A DNA stretch of 64,000 bases. It comes from Ctenosaura bakeri (taxonomy: Eukaryota > Chordata > Lepidosauria > Squamata > Iguanidae). A program made the position numbers and the translations under genes. Numbering within the stretch: the stretch's first letter is position 1; each line of letters starts with the position of its first letter. Under the pieces are notes generated by a model, which did not search any database, had not been told where the DNA came from, and saw only the letters and a list, made by a program, of their open reading frames with translations. This document shows, one piece after another, positions 45,985 to 57,419 of the stretch. The stretch is taken from positions 124,001 to 188,000 of the forward strand of contig CAOLHI010001307.1 in the NCBI GenBank assembly GCA_948474755.1, given 5' to 3'.

Positions 45985-46460
45985 ATGCTGAATTCTGCTG
46001 ATTTTCATGGATTTGATTATTCGTGAGTTTCTTCATCCCCTGCTCCTATACCTCATGTGCTTCTTTTGCAGGGGAACATTTCCTCTCAGTGGCTCTAATC
46101 AGGCTGCACAGATCTTTAAAACCATGCCTCTGTTCCTCCTTCTCCAACTGCTGCCTGGCCAGCTAAGAATGGATCACAGCCCAGTTTCTCAACACCACAA
46201 AACCTGTCCCAGTGTCCTCTCAAGGAAGGAGATGGGCAAGAGACATGAAGTATAGGCGGGTTGCCACCATGACAACCCACTCCCTCCTCTCTCCTTTCCT
46301 TGACTAGGTTTGGACCCTGGGTGCCCATTCTCCCCACATGCCTTAGCTCCCTTCCCACAGACACAGACACACACACAAACATGTATTTTGATATTTGTGA
46401 TTTTTCCACTTTTGTGAGGCTCCTGCATCCCCAACCCTAGCAAATATGGAGGACCAACTG
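45985..46460 (-). mobile_element. Tigger/pogo-like DNA transposon end
   Basis: On the minus strand the right end reads cagttggtcctccatatttg ctagggttgggg, close to the Tigger-type CAGTTGGCCCTCCATATC terminus, and is bordered by TA at 46461. The left part (tttcatggatttgattattc) resembles Tigger interior sequence. Left terminus not found. Confidence 0.5.
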
Positions 46461-46752
46461 TATACAGATGGGTCTTTATTAGTAATAACAATAAATGTAT
46501 ATCACATCTTACTATTGTTGTTTTCTGCACTTTTTCATGTTGCAAATTTTTCCCCCACATAAGAACAGGTCCTGTAGACTTCATAACTATTGTTTCAAGA
46601 CCAGATTAACCACTTCTCTCCAATACTGTATGATTTCTAATCATGTTGGCCCAGGTACTGTATAAATAAGTTTTCATTAATTAAGCTTACATTGTTCTCA
46701 CAGGACAGAGATAGCTAAGATAGTGACCAAAAAAAGGTGGCTGATCACCTCT
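46461..46752. other. Spacer between Tigger-like end and L1
   Basis: AT-rich. Contains the pre-insertion target of the L1. Confidence 0.5.
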
Positions 46753-46771
46753 AAAATGAAGGTCAAAACCT
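46753..46771. repeat. L1 target-site duplication, left copy
   Basis: AAAATGAAGGTCAAAACCT, identical to 50491-50509. Confidence 0.93.
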
Positions 46772-46772
46772 C

Positions 46773-49700
46773 ATGAATGGGGTCTTGTGCCCTATAAGAG
46801 ATAGATGTTCTTCAAGACCAATAAAGAAAAATCAGGGAAGACTTCCTCAGTCTTTCTTCAAAATGATGGATGAATTAACTATGATGGATGTATGGACATT
46901 GAAACATGGGGCGGAAAAAGGTTATACATTTTATTCAGACAGTCATAAATCCATGTCTAGGATTGATATGTTTTTCATATCCAAGACCTTACATTCATCT
47001 ATGAAAGACATGGAAATTTTACCAAAGGTGTTGTCGGATCATAACCCAATTCTATTACATTTTAGATATGGAAAAAAGAAGGAGTATAATTGGAGGCTTA
47101 ACGATAACCTCCTGTCAGACGATAACAACATCCAGAAGCTACAAGAAGTAATTAGTAGATACTTTGAAGAAAATCTAAACCAAGACATCCCGATGACAAC
47201 AGTTTGGGACACCGGTAAGGCGGTAATAAGAGGACACTTAATTCAAATGGGAGCGCTACGTAAGAATAAGAAGGAAATACAATTGGAGAATCTAATGCAG
47301 AAATTGAAAGAAAAAGAATGCGAATTCCGCCAAGATATAACAAGTAATAAATTGAAAATAGAGGTGAAACTGTTACAGGATCAAATAGCAGCAATACATA
47401 TGGATGAAGTCGAAAAGAAAATGAAATTTTGCCGATTGAAACATTTTGAATTTTCAAATAAACCAGGAAAATGGCTGGCTTACAAGCTGAGGAAGGAGAG
47501 ATCCAAAAAGAGAATTATTAAATTGAAGAAAGGCCAGAGAGAAATCACAGATCAACAACAGATTAAAAAGTTATTTTCGACTTATTTTACTCAGTTGTAT
47601 AGATCTGAAGCAACAGTCGATATCGAAAAAGCCAAAGCCATAAAATATTTGAAGAAGCAAGACATTCCGAGATTGACAGAAGAGCAGATCGAAAGTTTAA
47701 ATAAACCTGTTTCAGTTACGGAGGTTTCAGAAGCCATAAAGAAATTGAAAATTGCTAAAGCTCCCGGTCCAGATGGATATACAGCCAAGTTTTATAAGCT
47801 TTTTGTACATCAATTGGCGGAACCCTTTGTGAAGATGATAAATTTGATTGACAAGGAGGGAGTCCCAGGAACGTGGCGACAAGCAAATATAACATTAATT
47901 CCAAAAGAAGGAAAAGACACGGAACAAGTCGAGAATTACAGACCTATCTCTCTGTTAAACACAGATTACAAAATTTTTTCCACCATACTGGCTGAAAGAC
48001 TGAAAAAAATACTACAACAGATGATACATACTGATCAAAATGGTTTTTTACCTAATCGGTATTTAAGAAATAACACGAGGATACTATTAAATATGATCGA
48101 ATACTTTGAAAGAAGAAATGAAAAGAAATTCGCTACAATATTTATAGATGCGGAAAAAGCCTTTGATAAAGTTAAATGGCCCTTTCTGATAGAGACACTG
48201 AAGATTATGAATTGCGGCAAAACCTTCGTGAATTGGATCAAGGAAATTTATAAAGAACAGTCTGCTAAATTGATAATCAACGGAGAGCTGACTACACCAA
48301 TAAACATTGCCCTAGGTACAAGACAGGGATGTCCTTTGTCGCCTTTACTTTTCATAATGATTTTGGAAATACTTAACAATAATATTCGAAAAAATCCTGA
48401 GATAAAAGGTGTAAAAATCAGAAATCAGGAATTTAAACTTCGAGCATACGCTGATGACCTGGTCTTTTTTTTGGAAGAGCCTAAGAAAGGGGCCAAACAT
48501 TTAATTTCAGAGATCCAACAGTTTGGAGAAGCGGCGGGTCTAAAAATCAATTACAATAAATCTAGTATGTTGGTGAAAAATTTGAATCAATCTGAAATTC
48601 AAGAATTAGAAAAACTTATGGCAATCAAGAGAGTTAAAAAAGTCAAATATTTAGGAATTTGGTTTACGGAGAGTAACAAGGACTTATTTGAAAATAATTA
48701 TGGTAAACAATGGAAAGAAATAGCTACAGAATTAAAGACTTGGGAAAATTTGAACCTTTCTCTGTTGGGGCGTATCGCCGCGATCAAAATGAATATACTG
48801 CCGAAATTAAATTTCCTATTTCAGAATCTACCTATTATAACTAACGAAAAACCCTTTCAACTTTGGAAGAAAGAATTATCGCGGTTTATATGGAGAGGCA
48901 GAAAGCCTAGAATTAGATGGAAGTTACTAGCCAAAGAAAAACTGAAAGGTGGATTTGGACTACCCGAGTTACAGCTCTACTATTATGCAAATGCCATGAC
49001 ATGGATACAAGATTGGATCAAGCTCAGTGATACTAGGACGCTGGAAATTGAAGGAGCCGATTTGAGATTTGGTCTACATGCGTACCTTTGGTACGGAAAA
49101 GCAAAAATTGATAAAGATTTTACTAATCACTATGTAAGAAAATCTTTATTAAAAATTTGGCAACTTATTAAAAGAAAGACATTTAATAAAATTCCACTCT
49201 GGATATCCCCTCAGGAGGCCTTTTTTGGTCAATGGGCAGACAATAAAAAGAATTGGCTTAAATATGCAGATCTTCTGTCTGTTCAGAATCAAAAGATAAG
49301 AATGAAAACCCGAGAAGAACTGGCTAAGCAAGGAATAGAATTAAATTGGTTTCTCTATTTACAACTAAATGAAAGATTCAAGATGGATTTAAAATCAGAA
49401 GACTTCGTCATACAAAAAAAATATAATCAATTAGAAACAATTGTTTTTACGAATACGAAACATAAGACTTCACAGTTTTATAAATATCTATTATCCCGAC
49501 ATTTAGAAGAGGAAATTGTTAAACCTACAATGATACATTGGGCCCAAAATTTTCATCATGATATCTTATTAGAGTATTGGGAGAAGGCATGGGAAGATAC
49601 CAATAAATTTACAAACCCCCAGGATTTGAAAGAAAACTTTTTGAAAATGATGTATAGATACCATCTGACCCCAGAAAAAATCGACAAAATTTACAAAACA

Positions 49701-50126
49701 GGGAACAACAAATGCTGGAAGTGTAACGATAAAATTGGAACATACTTCCATGTTTGGTGGTCTTGTGAAAAAGCCAATAAGTATTGGATGGATATACATA
49801 ACGTTATAAAAGAAATTTTCAACATTGATTTTTCTAAGGCCCCAGAATTTTATTTATTAAATATGTCATTTTGTTTTGAAAAAACGTTTTATACAAAGAA
49901 CTTCAGGATATTATTGAACTTAGTTTCTGCCGCCAGAATAAGTTTTGCCAAGAAATGGAAAAATCCAGAAACACCGGACTTGGATAATTGGTTTATTAAA
50001 GTCATGGAATTGAAGGAATCTGATATATTTTCGCAAATATTGAGGGGGAAGGCTTTGAAAGAGGTGGAGGAGGATTGGGAACCAGTGAATAGATACATTA
50101 CTAAGAAATTTGGAGTCAAAACTTAA
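46773..50126 (+). CDS. L1 ORF2 protein fragment: endonuclease end, reverse transcriptase, Cys-rich domain
   Basis: There are 1117 codons without interruption. Residues 1-100 are the C-terminal half of the apurinic-type endonuclease, with SRIDMFF at 62-68 and LSDHNPILL at 87-95. The catalytic N-terminal part is missing through truncation. The reverse transcriptase follows, with AKAPGPDGYTAKFYK, NYRPISLLNTDYKI, ATIFIDAEKAFDKV, TRQGCPLSP at 516-524 and catalytic YADD at 559-562. The C-terminal region has the zinc-finger-like C-x2-C-x8-H-x4-C at about 981-998, as in L1 ORF2. ATG at 46773 is internal to the ancestral frame and falls by chance at the junction, so no natural translation start exists. 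Whether it is transcribed cannot be told. Confidence 0.93.
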   Translation: MNGVLCPIRDRCSSRPIKKNQGRLPQSFFKMMDELTMMDVWTLKHGAEKGYTFYSDSHKSMSRIDMFFISKTLHSSMKDMEILPKVLSDHNPILLHFRYGKKKEYNWRLNDNLLSDDNNIQKLQEVISRYFEENLNQDIPMTTVWDTGKAVIRGHLIQMGALRKNKKEIQLENLMQKLKEKECEFRQDITSNKLKIEVKLLQDQIAAIHMDEVEKKMKFCRLKHFEFSNKPGKWLAYKLRKERSKKRIIKLKKGQREITDQQQIKKLFSTYFTQLYRSEATVDIEKAKAIKYLKKQDIPRLTEEQIESLNKPVSVTEVSEAIKKLKIAKAPGPDGYTAKFYKLFVHQLAEPFVKMINLIDKEGVPGTWRQANITLIPKEGKDTEQVENYRPISLLNTDYKIFSTILAERLKKILQQMIHTDQNGFLPNRYLRNNTRILLNMIEYFERRNEKKFATIFIDAEKAFDKVKWPFLIETLKIMNCGKTFVNWIKEIYKEQSAKLIINGELTTPINIALGTRQGCPLSPLLFIMILEILNNNIRKNPEIKGVKIRNQEFKLRAYADDLVFFLEEPKKGAKHLISEIQQFGEAAGLKINYNKSSMLVKNLNQSEIQELEKLMAIKRVKKVKYLGIWFTESNKDLFENNYGKQWKEIATELKTWENLNLSLLGRIAAIKMNILPKLNFLFQNLPIITNEKPFQLWKKELSRFIWRGRKPRIRWKLLAKEKLKGGFGLPELQLYYYANAMTWIQDWIKLSDTRTLEIEGADLRFGLHAYLWYGKAKIDKDFTNHYVRKSLLKIWQLIKRKTFNKIPLWISPQEAFFGQWADNKKNWLKYADLLSVQNQKIRMKTREELAKQGIELNWFLYLQLNERFKMDLKSEDFVIQKKYNQLETIVFTNTKHKTSQFYKYLLSRHLEEEIVKPTMIHWAQNFHHDILLEYWEKAWEDTNKFTNPQDLKENFLKMMYRYHLTPEKIDKIYKTGNNKCWKCNDKIGTYFHVWWSCEKANKYWMDIHNVIKEIFNIDFSKAPEFYLLNMSFCFEKTFYTKNFRILLNLVSAARISFAKKWKNPETPDLDNWFIKVMELKESDIFSQILRGKALKEVEEDWEPVNRYITKKFGVKT

Positions 50127-50490
50127 CGGTGAAAATGTAAGTTTATGTTTTAAGGAGATGATAGAAAGTAACGATATAGACATGGAGGAATTTATATAGA
50201 ATGTAAATCTTGGATTAGGATATTGTAAATCTAATTGAAATGTGTAACAATAACTAGATTTAAAATATAGATATTAGGAAATTTCTATATTATAAATTTA
50301 TTTTGCGCCTAAGAGAATATATACGATGTGAGTAGAATATAATTTTGTAGGTAGATGTGTTCTATTTTTTTTTTATTATTTCTTTTATGAATGTATAAAA
50401 TTTGATTAGAATGTTATGAATGATTGTAGAGAAAGTGAGAATGTGATTATAATATAATATTTTTGAATAAAGAATAAAATTTAAAAAAAA
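50127..50490 (+). other. L1 3' UTR and A-tail
   Basis: AT-rich sequence with the polyadenylation-like motif gaataaagaataaaa at 50465-50479, followed by the A-run at the target junction. Confidence 0.85.
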
Positions 50491-50509
50491 AAAATGAAGG
50501 TCAAAACCT
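50491..50509. repeat. L1 target-site duplication, right copy
   Basis: Perfect copy of 46753-46771. Confidence 0.93.
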
Positions 50510-50643
50510 AAACTCAGAATTATCTGCCCTGAGGATAGCAGAGCCACAGACGTACCACAATACTTTTCTCCTGAGTATGTTCTTCAACATTGTGTTGAGA
50601 GGTTATTCTATATTTGAGTCAGTTGCACTGGGGTGATGCACAG

Positions 50644-51548
50644 TGTTACCGCAGTTTCTAGCCCGGACTTGAGGGATATTAGATATCACTTTGATATCAA
50701 TAATTTGGCCTGCTTTACCTATTCTCCATGTGCTGCGAGGTCCCCCAGACAAGCTCGCAGACAGGCACGGCCACTAATCACTGTAATATTCCACACAATA
50801 CAGGCAGGCCAGAAATAGCTGTCCCACCACTTCAGCAGACCTCAAAGGCAAGTACTCTATTATGTATGCACGCTACTTACAAAGAACTCCTTGCCCCAAG
50901 CAGGCAACTTGATTAGACGAATCCTCATCTGTCAAGCACTCTGCGTTTGCATACTGTCTACTCTATTGTCAATTCGGACTTAACTCAATCATGTTAAATT
51001 CTGACCTTTCGGAGGCTTTGTCTCCAGCTCAAAACTCATTGTTTTCCCCAAGTACGGACTAGCCTACGGCCACATTTTCCCCTATATAAACTCCTGACTT
51101 TGAGAGCTTCTTCGGATTGCTCCCAACTTCCATCCTGCCTTGCTGCAGCTTTGCTTGGCGAGCCTTCCCCTCAGTCCCACGTACTGAGACTCCACACCTC
51201 CGAACGTCTGCTGCAGACTACCCGGGCTTCAGGACAGGTGTAGTATTACCCAAATCAACAACTCCTCTTAAAAATCCCTCTATCCCACTCCAACCTTTTC
51301 TTCTATACGTATCTATGTGAGTGTGCTGCATACGCCGTTTGATTGTATTTTAATAAAACAACATTTATTATTTCACATCTGTAGGCTCCTTGACTCAGCC
51401 TGACCCCGTAGACATTGGGTAAAAGATCTTGCTCCATTGCCCTGCCTCTTGTATTGCTAGCTAGTGCTCTTTGACTAATTTCCCCAACTTGTATAATTTG
51501 GAGCGCACATAGGTGTCCCTCATGCGACCCCCAGAAATCAGGGTAACA
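50644..51548 (+). mobile_element. Solo LTR of an endogenous retrovirus, LTR-1
   Basis: 905 bp. Starts TGTTACCGC and ends GGGTAACA (inverted TGTTAC/GTAACA ends). TATATAAA at 51083-51090 is the promoter box and AATAAA at 51352-51357 the polyadenylation signal. No gag, pol or env is adjacent, so the copy is reduced by LTR-LTR recombination. Flanks acag and cact are not a clean duplication. Same family as 56308, 61009 and 62023. Confidence 0.88.
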
Positions 51549-53178
51549 CACTGTTGGTTGGTTTGCTTGTTTGTTTGTTTAATGCACTCTGTCTTAGTAC
51601 TGCCAATATAGAAATAAGAGACAAACTGGACCACGGTTTGTTCCACTCCTCATCTGGTATGTTTACTGGATCATTACAGCTAAAAATATTTTGCACACAG
51701 ATCTAATCACTTTGAACCTTTGTTTTTTTTTTTTTACCTTTTCCACTCCAGAAACATGCTTTCTCTCTCTGCATAGGCAGGCACAGCACTATGCTCTCTG
51801 TATGTGAACATTTAAAAGCTTCAAATATATTTGAACCAATATCAATATTTAGTGAAATATCTTTGAGGCCCTTAAATCCCAGCAGCAGCAATATCTCATT
51901 AACCCACCCCACCTTATTGTCAACCCCCTTTTTGGGGGGCTCAGCACCTGGAAATTTCATGGGCACAACATGTATGTGTATATGGGGAGGAACAGGACAG
52001 ACAACAGGATCAAAAAGGAAAGGAACAAGCAAAAGGATCCACAATTATCTTGTCAACTAGCTTGACAGGAAATATAATATTTAACAGGTCAATTTCTGCT
52101 GCTCTTGCTGTATCCAAGAGGCTTACATTTCAAAATTACTCAAAACTTTTAGCAAACTTTTCGCTATCCCTCTCTCTTTATCGTTTTTCAAAACAAGTTG
52201 GCCATACCTGAGAAGAAAGGTGAATTTGCTATCATTTGCTTTTTCTGAAATAGTCAGTAGTTAACAAAATAGCTTACCAGTTTGCTTCACACATCTGCTT
52301 TAATCACTGAGACAACCTTAAATCTCCCTGAATGAGGACGCACAATCTTTCCTGAATTATTCGACATACATAATATATAGCTGATCTTTGGACATCCATG
52401 CCTTTTGTAAAGTTTGCTTTTTTAAAAAAAAGGAAAAAATGCACTGAACAGCAGTTGACTATGCCATAATTTATCTCTAAAACATAGCAAGCTGTAAGAT
52501 TTACCATGCCAAAAACGCAGACAGATTTCCCAGATATTTACCACTGATGAGAGAAATGCCAACAATGTCAGCTGGTGGACTCTACACACAGAATTAGTGA
52601 CCTGCCCCACATTTCAGGTTAAGAAGCACGCACTTGTGGAATTCTATGCCTGTGCAATAGTCAAAGCCTATAAACTGATGGACGTGGCCTTCTTTCTGTC
52701 AGTAAAATTTTATTGGGAGGCTTATCCTGTAGAGTTCCAAATGTGCAAGATTTAGGGAGTAAAAGAAAATAAGGGCAAAAAAAAAGAAGATACGAATGAT
52801 ACAACAACATTGTTTTGCTGTCAATGGCAAATTGATGTTCAGGAAGGAGACCAAACTTCTCTGAGCAAATGGATCACTATTTATCATTGGTGTCAATAAC
52901 CTGTGGCAATATGATACAAATGGTGTGTCAACATAGAATCATCCTACAGTTCCTTTTTGGAACTTAATGAAACACTAAAGTGAAAAAAGGGGAAATGCTT
53001 CCAAAAGCAGGAGAATAAAGAACCACCACCAACCAATGCATTGGATCCCAACACGTGCATTCTGTGGAAAGTCCACATAGAAAGCTACTGGAATGGTGAC
53101 CTCTAGCTGGTACCTTTCTCTCAGTATCATTTTAGTGATCATCTGCAGCGCTTACTTCTTCCCACATGGAGAGAAAAG
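51549..53178. other. No gene seen
   Basis: AT-rich DNA. Frames at 51703-52060 overlap on opposite strands and have no domain support. Confidence 0.45.
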
Positions 53179-53276
53179 CTTGAAAAAAATCTTAGCCACT
53201 GTTTTGGACTACAATCCCCAGAATCTCCTCAGTCAGCAAGGCTTCCGAAAGCCGTAGCCCCAAAAAGCTTCCTTTC
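53179..53276. mobile_element. ~100 bp hairpin MITE (TTGGACTACA type)
   Basis: Reads ttttggactacaatccccag...gccgtagccccaaaaagctt, a diverged hairpin like 30399. The ACTACAATCCCCAGAAT word is well preserved. Confidence 0.62.
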
Positions 53277-54113
53277 GTAGAGTTGTAGAATTAGAAGAGA
53301 CCACAATGGCCATCAAGTCCAAGCCACTGTCATGTAGGAGCACACACTCAAAGCACCCCCAGCAAATGGCCATCCAGCCTCTATTTAAAAACCTTCAAAA
53401 AAGGTGACTCCAACACATTCCAAGGCAGCATATCCTACTTCATGATGTTTAGGTGAAATCTCTTTTCCTGTAGTTTGAATCCATTGTCCCATGTCTTAGT
53501 CTCTAGAGCAGCAGAAAACAAGCTTACTCCATTTTCAACATGACATCCCTTCAAATATTTAAACATGGCTACCATGTCACTTCTTAACCTTCTTTTCATC
53601 AAGGTAAACATACCTAGCTTCCTAACCGGCTCTTCATACAGCATGATCTCCAGACCCTTTACCCTTTTGGTCGCCTTCCTTTGGACATGTTCCAGCTTGT
53701 CAATATCCTTCTTGAATTGTGGTGCCCAGAACTGGACACAGTATTCCAGGTGAGGTCTGACCAAAGCAAAATAGAGTGATATTATTACTTCCCTTGAGCC
53801 TGACGTTATACTCTTATTGATGCAGCGCAAAACTGCATTGGTTTTTTTAGCTGTTGCATCACAATGCTGACTCTTACTCAGTTTCTGGTTGACTAAAACT
53901 CCTAGATCCCTTTCACACATACTATTTTCAAGCCAGGTGTCACCCATCTGTGCATTTCATTATTTCTTCCTAAGAGTAGTACCCTACATTTCTCCCTCTT
54001 AAAATTCATTTTGTTAGCGTTGGCCCAGCTTTCTAATCTGTCAAGGTCATTTTGAATTCTGATCTTGCCCTCTGGGGTATTAGCTGTCCCTCCTAACTTG
54101 GTGTCATCTGCAA
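53277..54113 (-). pseudogene. CR1 LINE, C-terminal part of ORF2 and 3' UTR
   Basis: The minus-strand frame 53435-53947 gives ERDLGVLVNQKLSKSQHCDA, ISLYFALVRPHLEYCVQFWA, FKKDIDKLEHVQRKATKRVK and MFKYLKGCHVENGVSLFSAA, the classic CR1 C-terminus. The RT end (GDTWLE) and FADDTKLG-region nucleotides reach to about 54113. The 3' UTR runs leftward to gttgtagaattagaagagac at 53281. 5'-truncated, and joined at its 5' side to an inverted copy of its own sequence. Confidence 0.9.
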
Positions 54114-54180
54114 ATTTGATGATGACACCAAATTAGGAGGGATAGTTAATACCCCAGAAGACAGGATCAGAATTCAAAAT
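54050..54180. repeat. CR1 foldback, ~60 bp inverted arms
   Basis: The left arm 54050-54108 (attttgaattctgatcttgc...ggtgtcatc) and right arm 54121-54180 (gatgacaccaaattaggagg...gaattcaaaat) are imperfect reverse complements separated by 12 bp. Both are the CR1 RT segment around the DDTKLGG codons. The right arm is in plus orientation. Confidence 0.88.
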
Positions 54181-54280
54181 GGCCATTCCATTCAAAATTT
54201 CTAAATTTCTAAACTCTGAAAGCAATGGGATTGAATGGTTTGTGTTCCAGTTTGCTAAAAATATTTTTGCAAGTAAATCA

Positions 54281-54716
54281 TAGAATCATAGAAATGTAGA
54301 GTTGGAAGAGACCACACGGGCCATCCAGTCCAACCCCCTGCCATGCAGGAACACCCTCAAAGCACTCCCGACAGATGGCCATCAAGCCTCTGCTTAAAAA
54401 CCTCCAAGGAAGGAGACTCCACGACACTCCGAGGCAGCACATTCCACTGCCGGACAGCCCTGACTGTCAGGAAGTTCTTCCTGAGGTTCAGGTGGAATCT
54501 CCTTTCCTGCAGCTTGAATTCATTGCTCCTTGTCCTGGCCTCTGGAGCAGCAGAAAACAAGCCCTCTCCCTTCTCTACATGGTATCCCTTCAAATATTTA
54601 AACATGGCTATCATGTCCCCTCTTAACCTTCTCTTCTGCAGACTAAACATACCCAGCTCTCTAAGTCTATCCCCATAGGGCATGGCTTCCAGGCCTCTCA
54701 CCATTTTGGTTGCCCT
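54281..54716 (-). pseudogene. CR1 LINE 3' end, second, younger copy
   Basis: Minus-strand frame 54357-54704: [60 protein letters not shown], ending HLSGVL. The 3' UTR carries agagttggaagagaccacac and ends in the CR1-type repeat catagaatcatagaaat (tail at 54281). Less decayed than the 53277 copy. The 5' truncation at about 54716 abuts a 5S SINE. Confidence 0.92.
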
Positions 54717-54721
54717 AAAGG

Positions 54722-54930
54722 AAGCAGATCCATGGAAGCTAAGCAGGGTCAGCCCTCACTGATACATGGATGTGAGACTGCTAATGAACACCAGGTACTG
54801 TAAGCTATATTTCAAAGGAAGCAACTAGCAAAACCACCACTGAGCATTGCTTACCCAAGAAAACTCTATGAAATTCATGGGGTCATCATACATCAACAGA
54901 CAAGTTGAAGGCACACAAATACAATATCTT
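54722..54930 (+). mobile_element. 5S-rRNA-headed SINE with BovB-like tail
   Basis: The head ggaagctaagcagggtcagc...catggatgtgagactg...ccaggtactgtaagct follows the 3' two-thirds of 5S rRNA. This includes the region of its internal promoter box C, now mutated. The body (aaaaccaccactgagcattg) and tail (ctatgaaattcatggggtca...agttgaaggcacac) are those of squamate SINEs mobilised by RTE-BovB. Truncated at its 5' end. Confidence 0.82.
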
Positions 54931-56307
54931 GTAAGAAGTGACTGATTTGGTTTTCAAATGAAACTTTGATGATGCAGAAAATTTTTGTATGTCCAGATCA
55001 GAAATTATAGAATCATATCTGCTTCTGTATTTTACTTCATATTTTCAGTATTCCACCTCTACCGTACCACCAAATTTTTTAAAGTAGACTTTCACCATGA
55101 ATTCTGATGTTAATATCATAAATGGCTTCTTAAATTCAAAATGATCTGTATACAATTAGCACTTGGTTTTATTTTCCAAAAGGTCAGTCTTCAGCATATT
55201 AGGAAGACTAAGTCCTAGCACCTAGACTTTAGGACAAAAAGGATGTAATTCAATGTTAAACAATTTTACATCCCACTGAATTCAGTGACAATGTTAAGCA
55301 GTGCTTAAATTTATCCAGTTCCAACTGATTAGAATTCAAAATGCTTAATTTTAATTCTTTAATACAATCTATATTGTGAGTTTGAGATATCTGACAATGA
55401 TCTGCTGATTCGTTGTGCCAACAAGAAATACTTACTTGCTCAAGATACTGAACTCAGGACTTAATGCTGATAGCATTTTTCTCAAAAAAGGTGAATTGCA
55501 AGTTCTCAACTGGAAGAACTAAATCCCAACTCAATTGAAATTGATTGGTGCTGAAGAAGTCTGGAGTTAGCTGGGCTCAGATTAAGGAGATGAATAAAAG
55601 ATATAGAAAAATAGATTGAGAAAGAAAAGCACAAAGAAAATGTTGTTGGAGAACGGGGCTTGAGGAAAAGTGTAAAGCAGAAAAAAGAACAGTGGCAAAG
55701 GAAGAGTCTGAAGAACCTTCATAATGTTTATGCTTATGCTGCGGACTACTGGGAAAAGTGAAGCACTCTTTGAGAGGTCCCTGGGGAGCACTGTCATGGT
55801 GGGTCACTGCAAGTTTAGAGATAACTGAGGAGTGAGAAGCAGCAAGCAACAGCAGACAGTGACAGTCTGTCCAAAAAGAAGTGCCAGGTAAGGTAAGTGC
55901 AGGTGCCACCATCATCATTCTCCTCTGTAGCTTAAGGCACATCTGAGAGGTACTCTGGGAAAACAAGATGTTCCTCAAGAATCACTGAATTCTAATCTGT
56001 ACAAACAATTATTTTTAGGAAGCCAATGTCAGTAGCCATGATTTAAATGGAGACTGCTGGTCCTGGGATTTGCCCCACCGTGCCAAGTGCTGATAGTTTT
56101 AGGACCGATGTCTGGCTACCAGTAATGGCATGGTTTGGATGGGCACCATATATAATTGGCATCATATTTAATTGGCAACACACTTTAATTGGCACTGATA
56201 TCAAAATCAAACCTGAAGGTGACTGGGAGGTCAAACCAATACAGGGAAAACTTGGACTGTGAATGTGGGAAAGAAAGGCTGGTCAGCCTAAGACACCCTC
56301 CAGGTAT
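54931..56307. other. No gene seen
   Basis: AT-rich DNA. Minus-strand frames at 55577-55978 have no recognisable domain. Confidence 0.45.
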
Positions 56308-57213
56308 TGTTACCCTGTTTGCTGGGGGTCCTGGGAGGGACACCTAAATAACCTTACAATTACAAGACGGGGGAATTAGTCAAGAGCACTGGTTGGCACT
56401 ATGAGAGGCAGAGCAACACAGCAGGATCTTGTAACCCAATGTTTACGGGGTCAGGCCAAGTCAAGAAGCAAACTGTGTGGGAAATTAATGAATGATCTTT
56501 ATTAAATACAGACACACAATGTAAGCAACACACGCACACAAGTAACTATAGAAAACAAAGATTGGAGTGGTATAGAGGGATTTTGAGAGGGATTGTTGAA
56601 TTGGGTGATATGGCACCTGTCCTGAAGCCTGGAGAGGTCTGAAGATTGAGTTCGTTGGTGTGGAGTCTCAGTACGTGGGACTGAGGGGAAGCTTGCCAAA
56701 CAAAGCAGCAGCAAGGCTGGATGGAAGTCCGGAGTGATCTGAGGAAGGTCTCGGAATCAGGGGTTTATAAAGGGAGAAATGTGACTGCAAGCTATGCCTT
56801 ACTTGGGGAAAACAATGCGTTTTAGGAGCGAGACAAAGCTTTGGAAAGGTCAGAATTTAGCATTATTAAGTTAAGTCCAAACTGACAAAGAGTTAGCCAG
56901 TATGCAAATGCTGAGTACTTGGCCATTGAGTATTCAGTTTGCCAGGTTACCTGCTTGGGGCAGGGAGTCCTTTGTAAACAGCGTGCATACATAATGAAGA
57001 TGTTTGCAGAGAGGTCTCCTAAAGCAAGGATCTGGCTATTTCTGGCCTGCCTGGGTGGAGAATGGAATGTTCAGCAATTAGTGGCCGAGCCTAGTTCTGT
57101 GCTTGTCCAGGGGCCTCTCAAACATATGGAGAGGGGTGGTGGAAGAGAGCCAAATTATTGATATCAAAATGATATCTGGGGGTATCTCCAAGTAGGCCTA
57201 AACTGCAGTAACA
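56308..57213 (-). mobile_element. Solo LTR of the same retrovirus family, LTR-2
   Basis: 906 bp in minus orientation, with ends TGTTACCCTG and CTGCAGTAACA. Flanked by a perfect 4 bp duplication GTAT (56304-56307, 57214-57217). The TATA box is in tttataaa at 56764-56771. The polyadenylation signal is the complement of tttatt at 56498-56503. More diverged than LTR-3 and LTR-4. Confidence 0.92.
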
Positions 57214-57419
57214 GTATGACTGGGCCATTTGTCAGGCAAATAGATGCTGTTCTTGTAGATAATAGGCTTAAGTAGAAGCTGGAATTTCCCATAGAACACA
57301 ATTGTAAGAAGTCCACCAGGACACTGATTGACAGATAGCCATCCCCTGTGTACCTGGACTCTTTCCTCATAGCATCCACAATAGACAGCTATTACAACAC
57401 ACATTATGTCTTTGTCATC
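57214..57419. other. Spacer between two LTR-related segments
   Basis: No supported feature. Confidence 0.4.

Larger units (their letters stand above)
46772..50490 (+). mobile_element. Young L1 retrotransposon, 5'-truncated in the endonuclease
   Basis: Bounded by perfect 19 bp duplications. It starts abruptly inside the endonuclease coding region, has a 364 bp AT-rich 3' UTR, and ends gaataaagaataaaattt plus a short A-run (50483-50494, overlapping the duplication). Perfect duplications and an undamaged 3.35 kb reading frame indicate a recent insertion by target-primed reverse transcription. No promoter or ORF1, so not autonomous. Confidence 0.95.

Noticed and set aside
54722..54810. 5S rRNA gene
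   Set aside because: Only the 3' two-thirds is present, with many changes, and it continues into a BovB-type SINE tail, so it is a SINE head.
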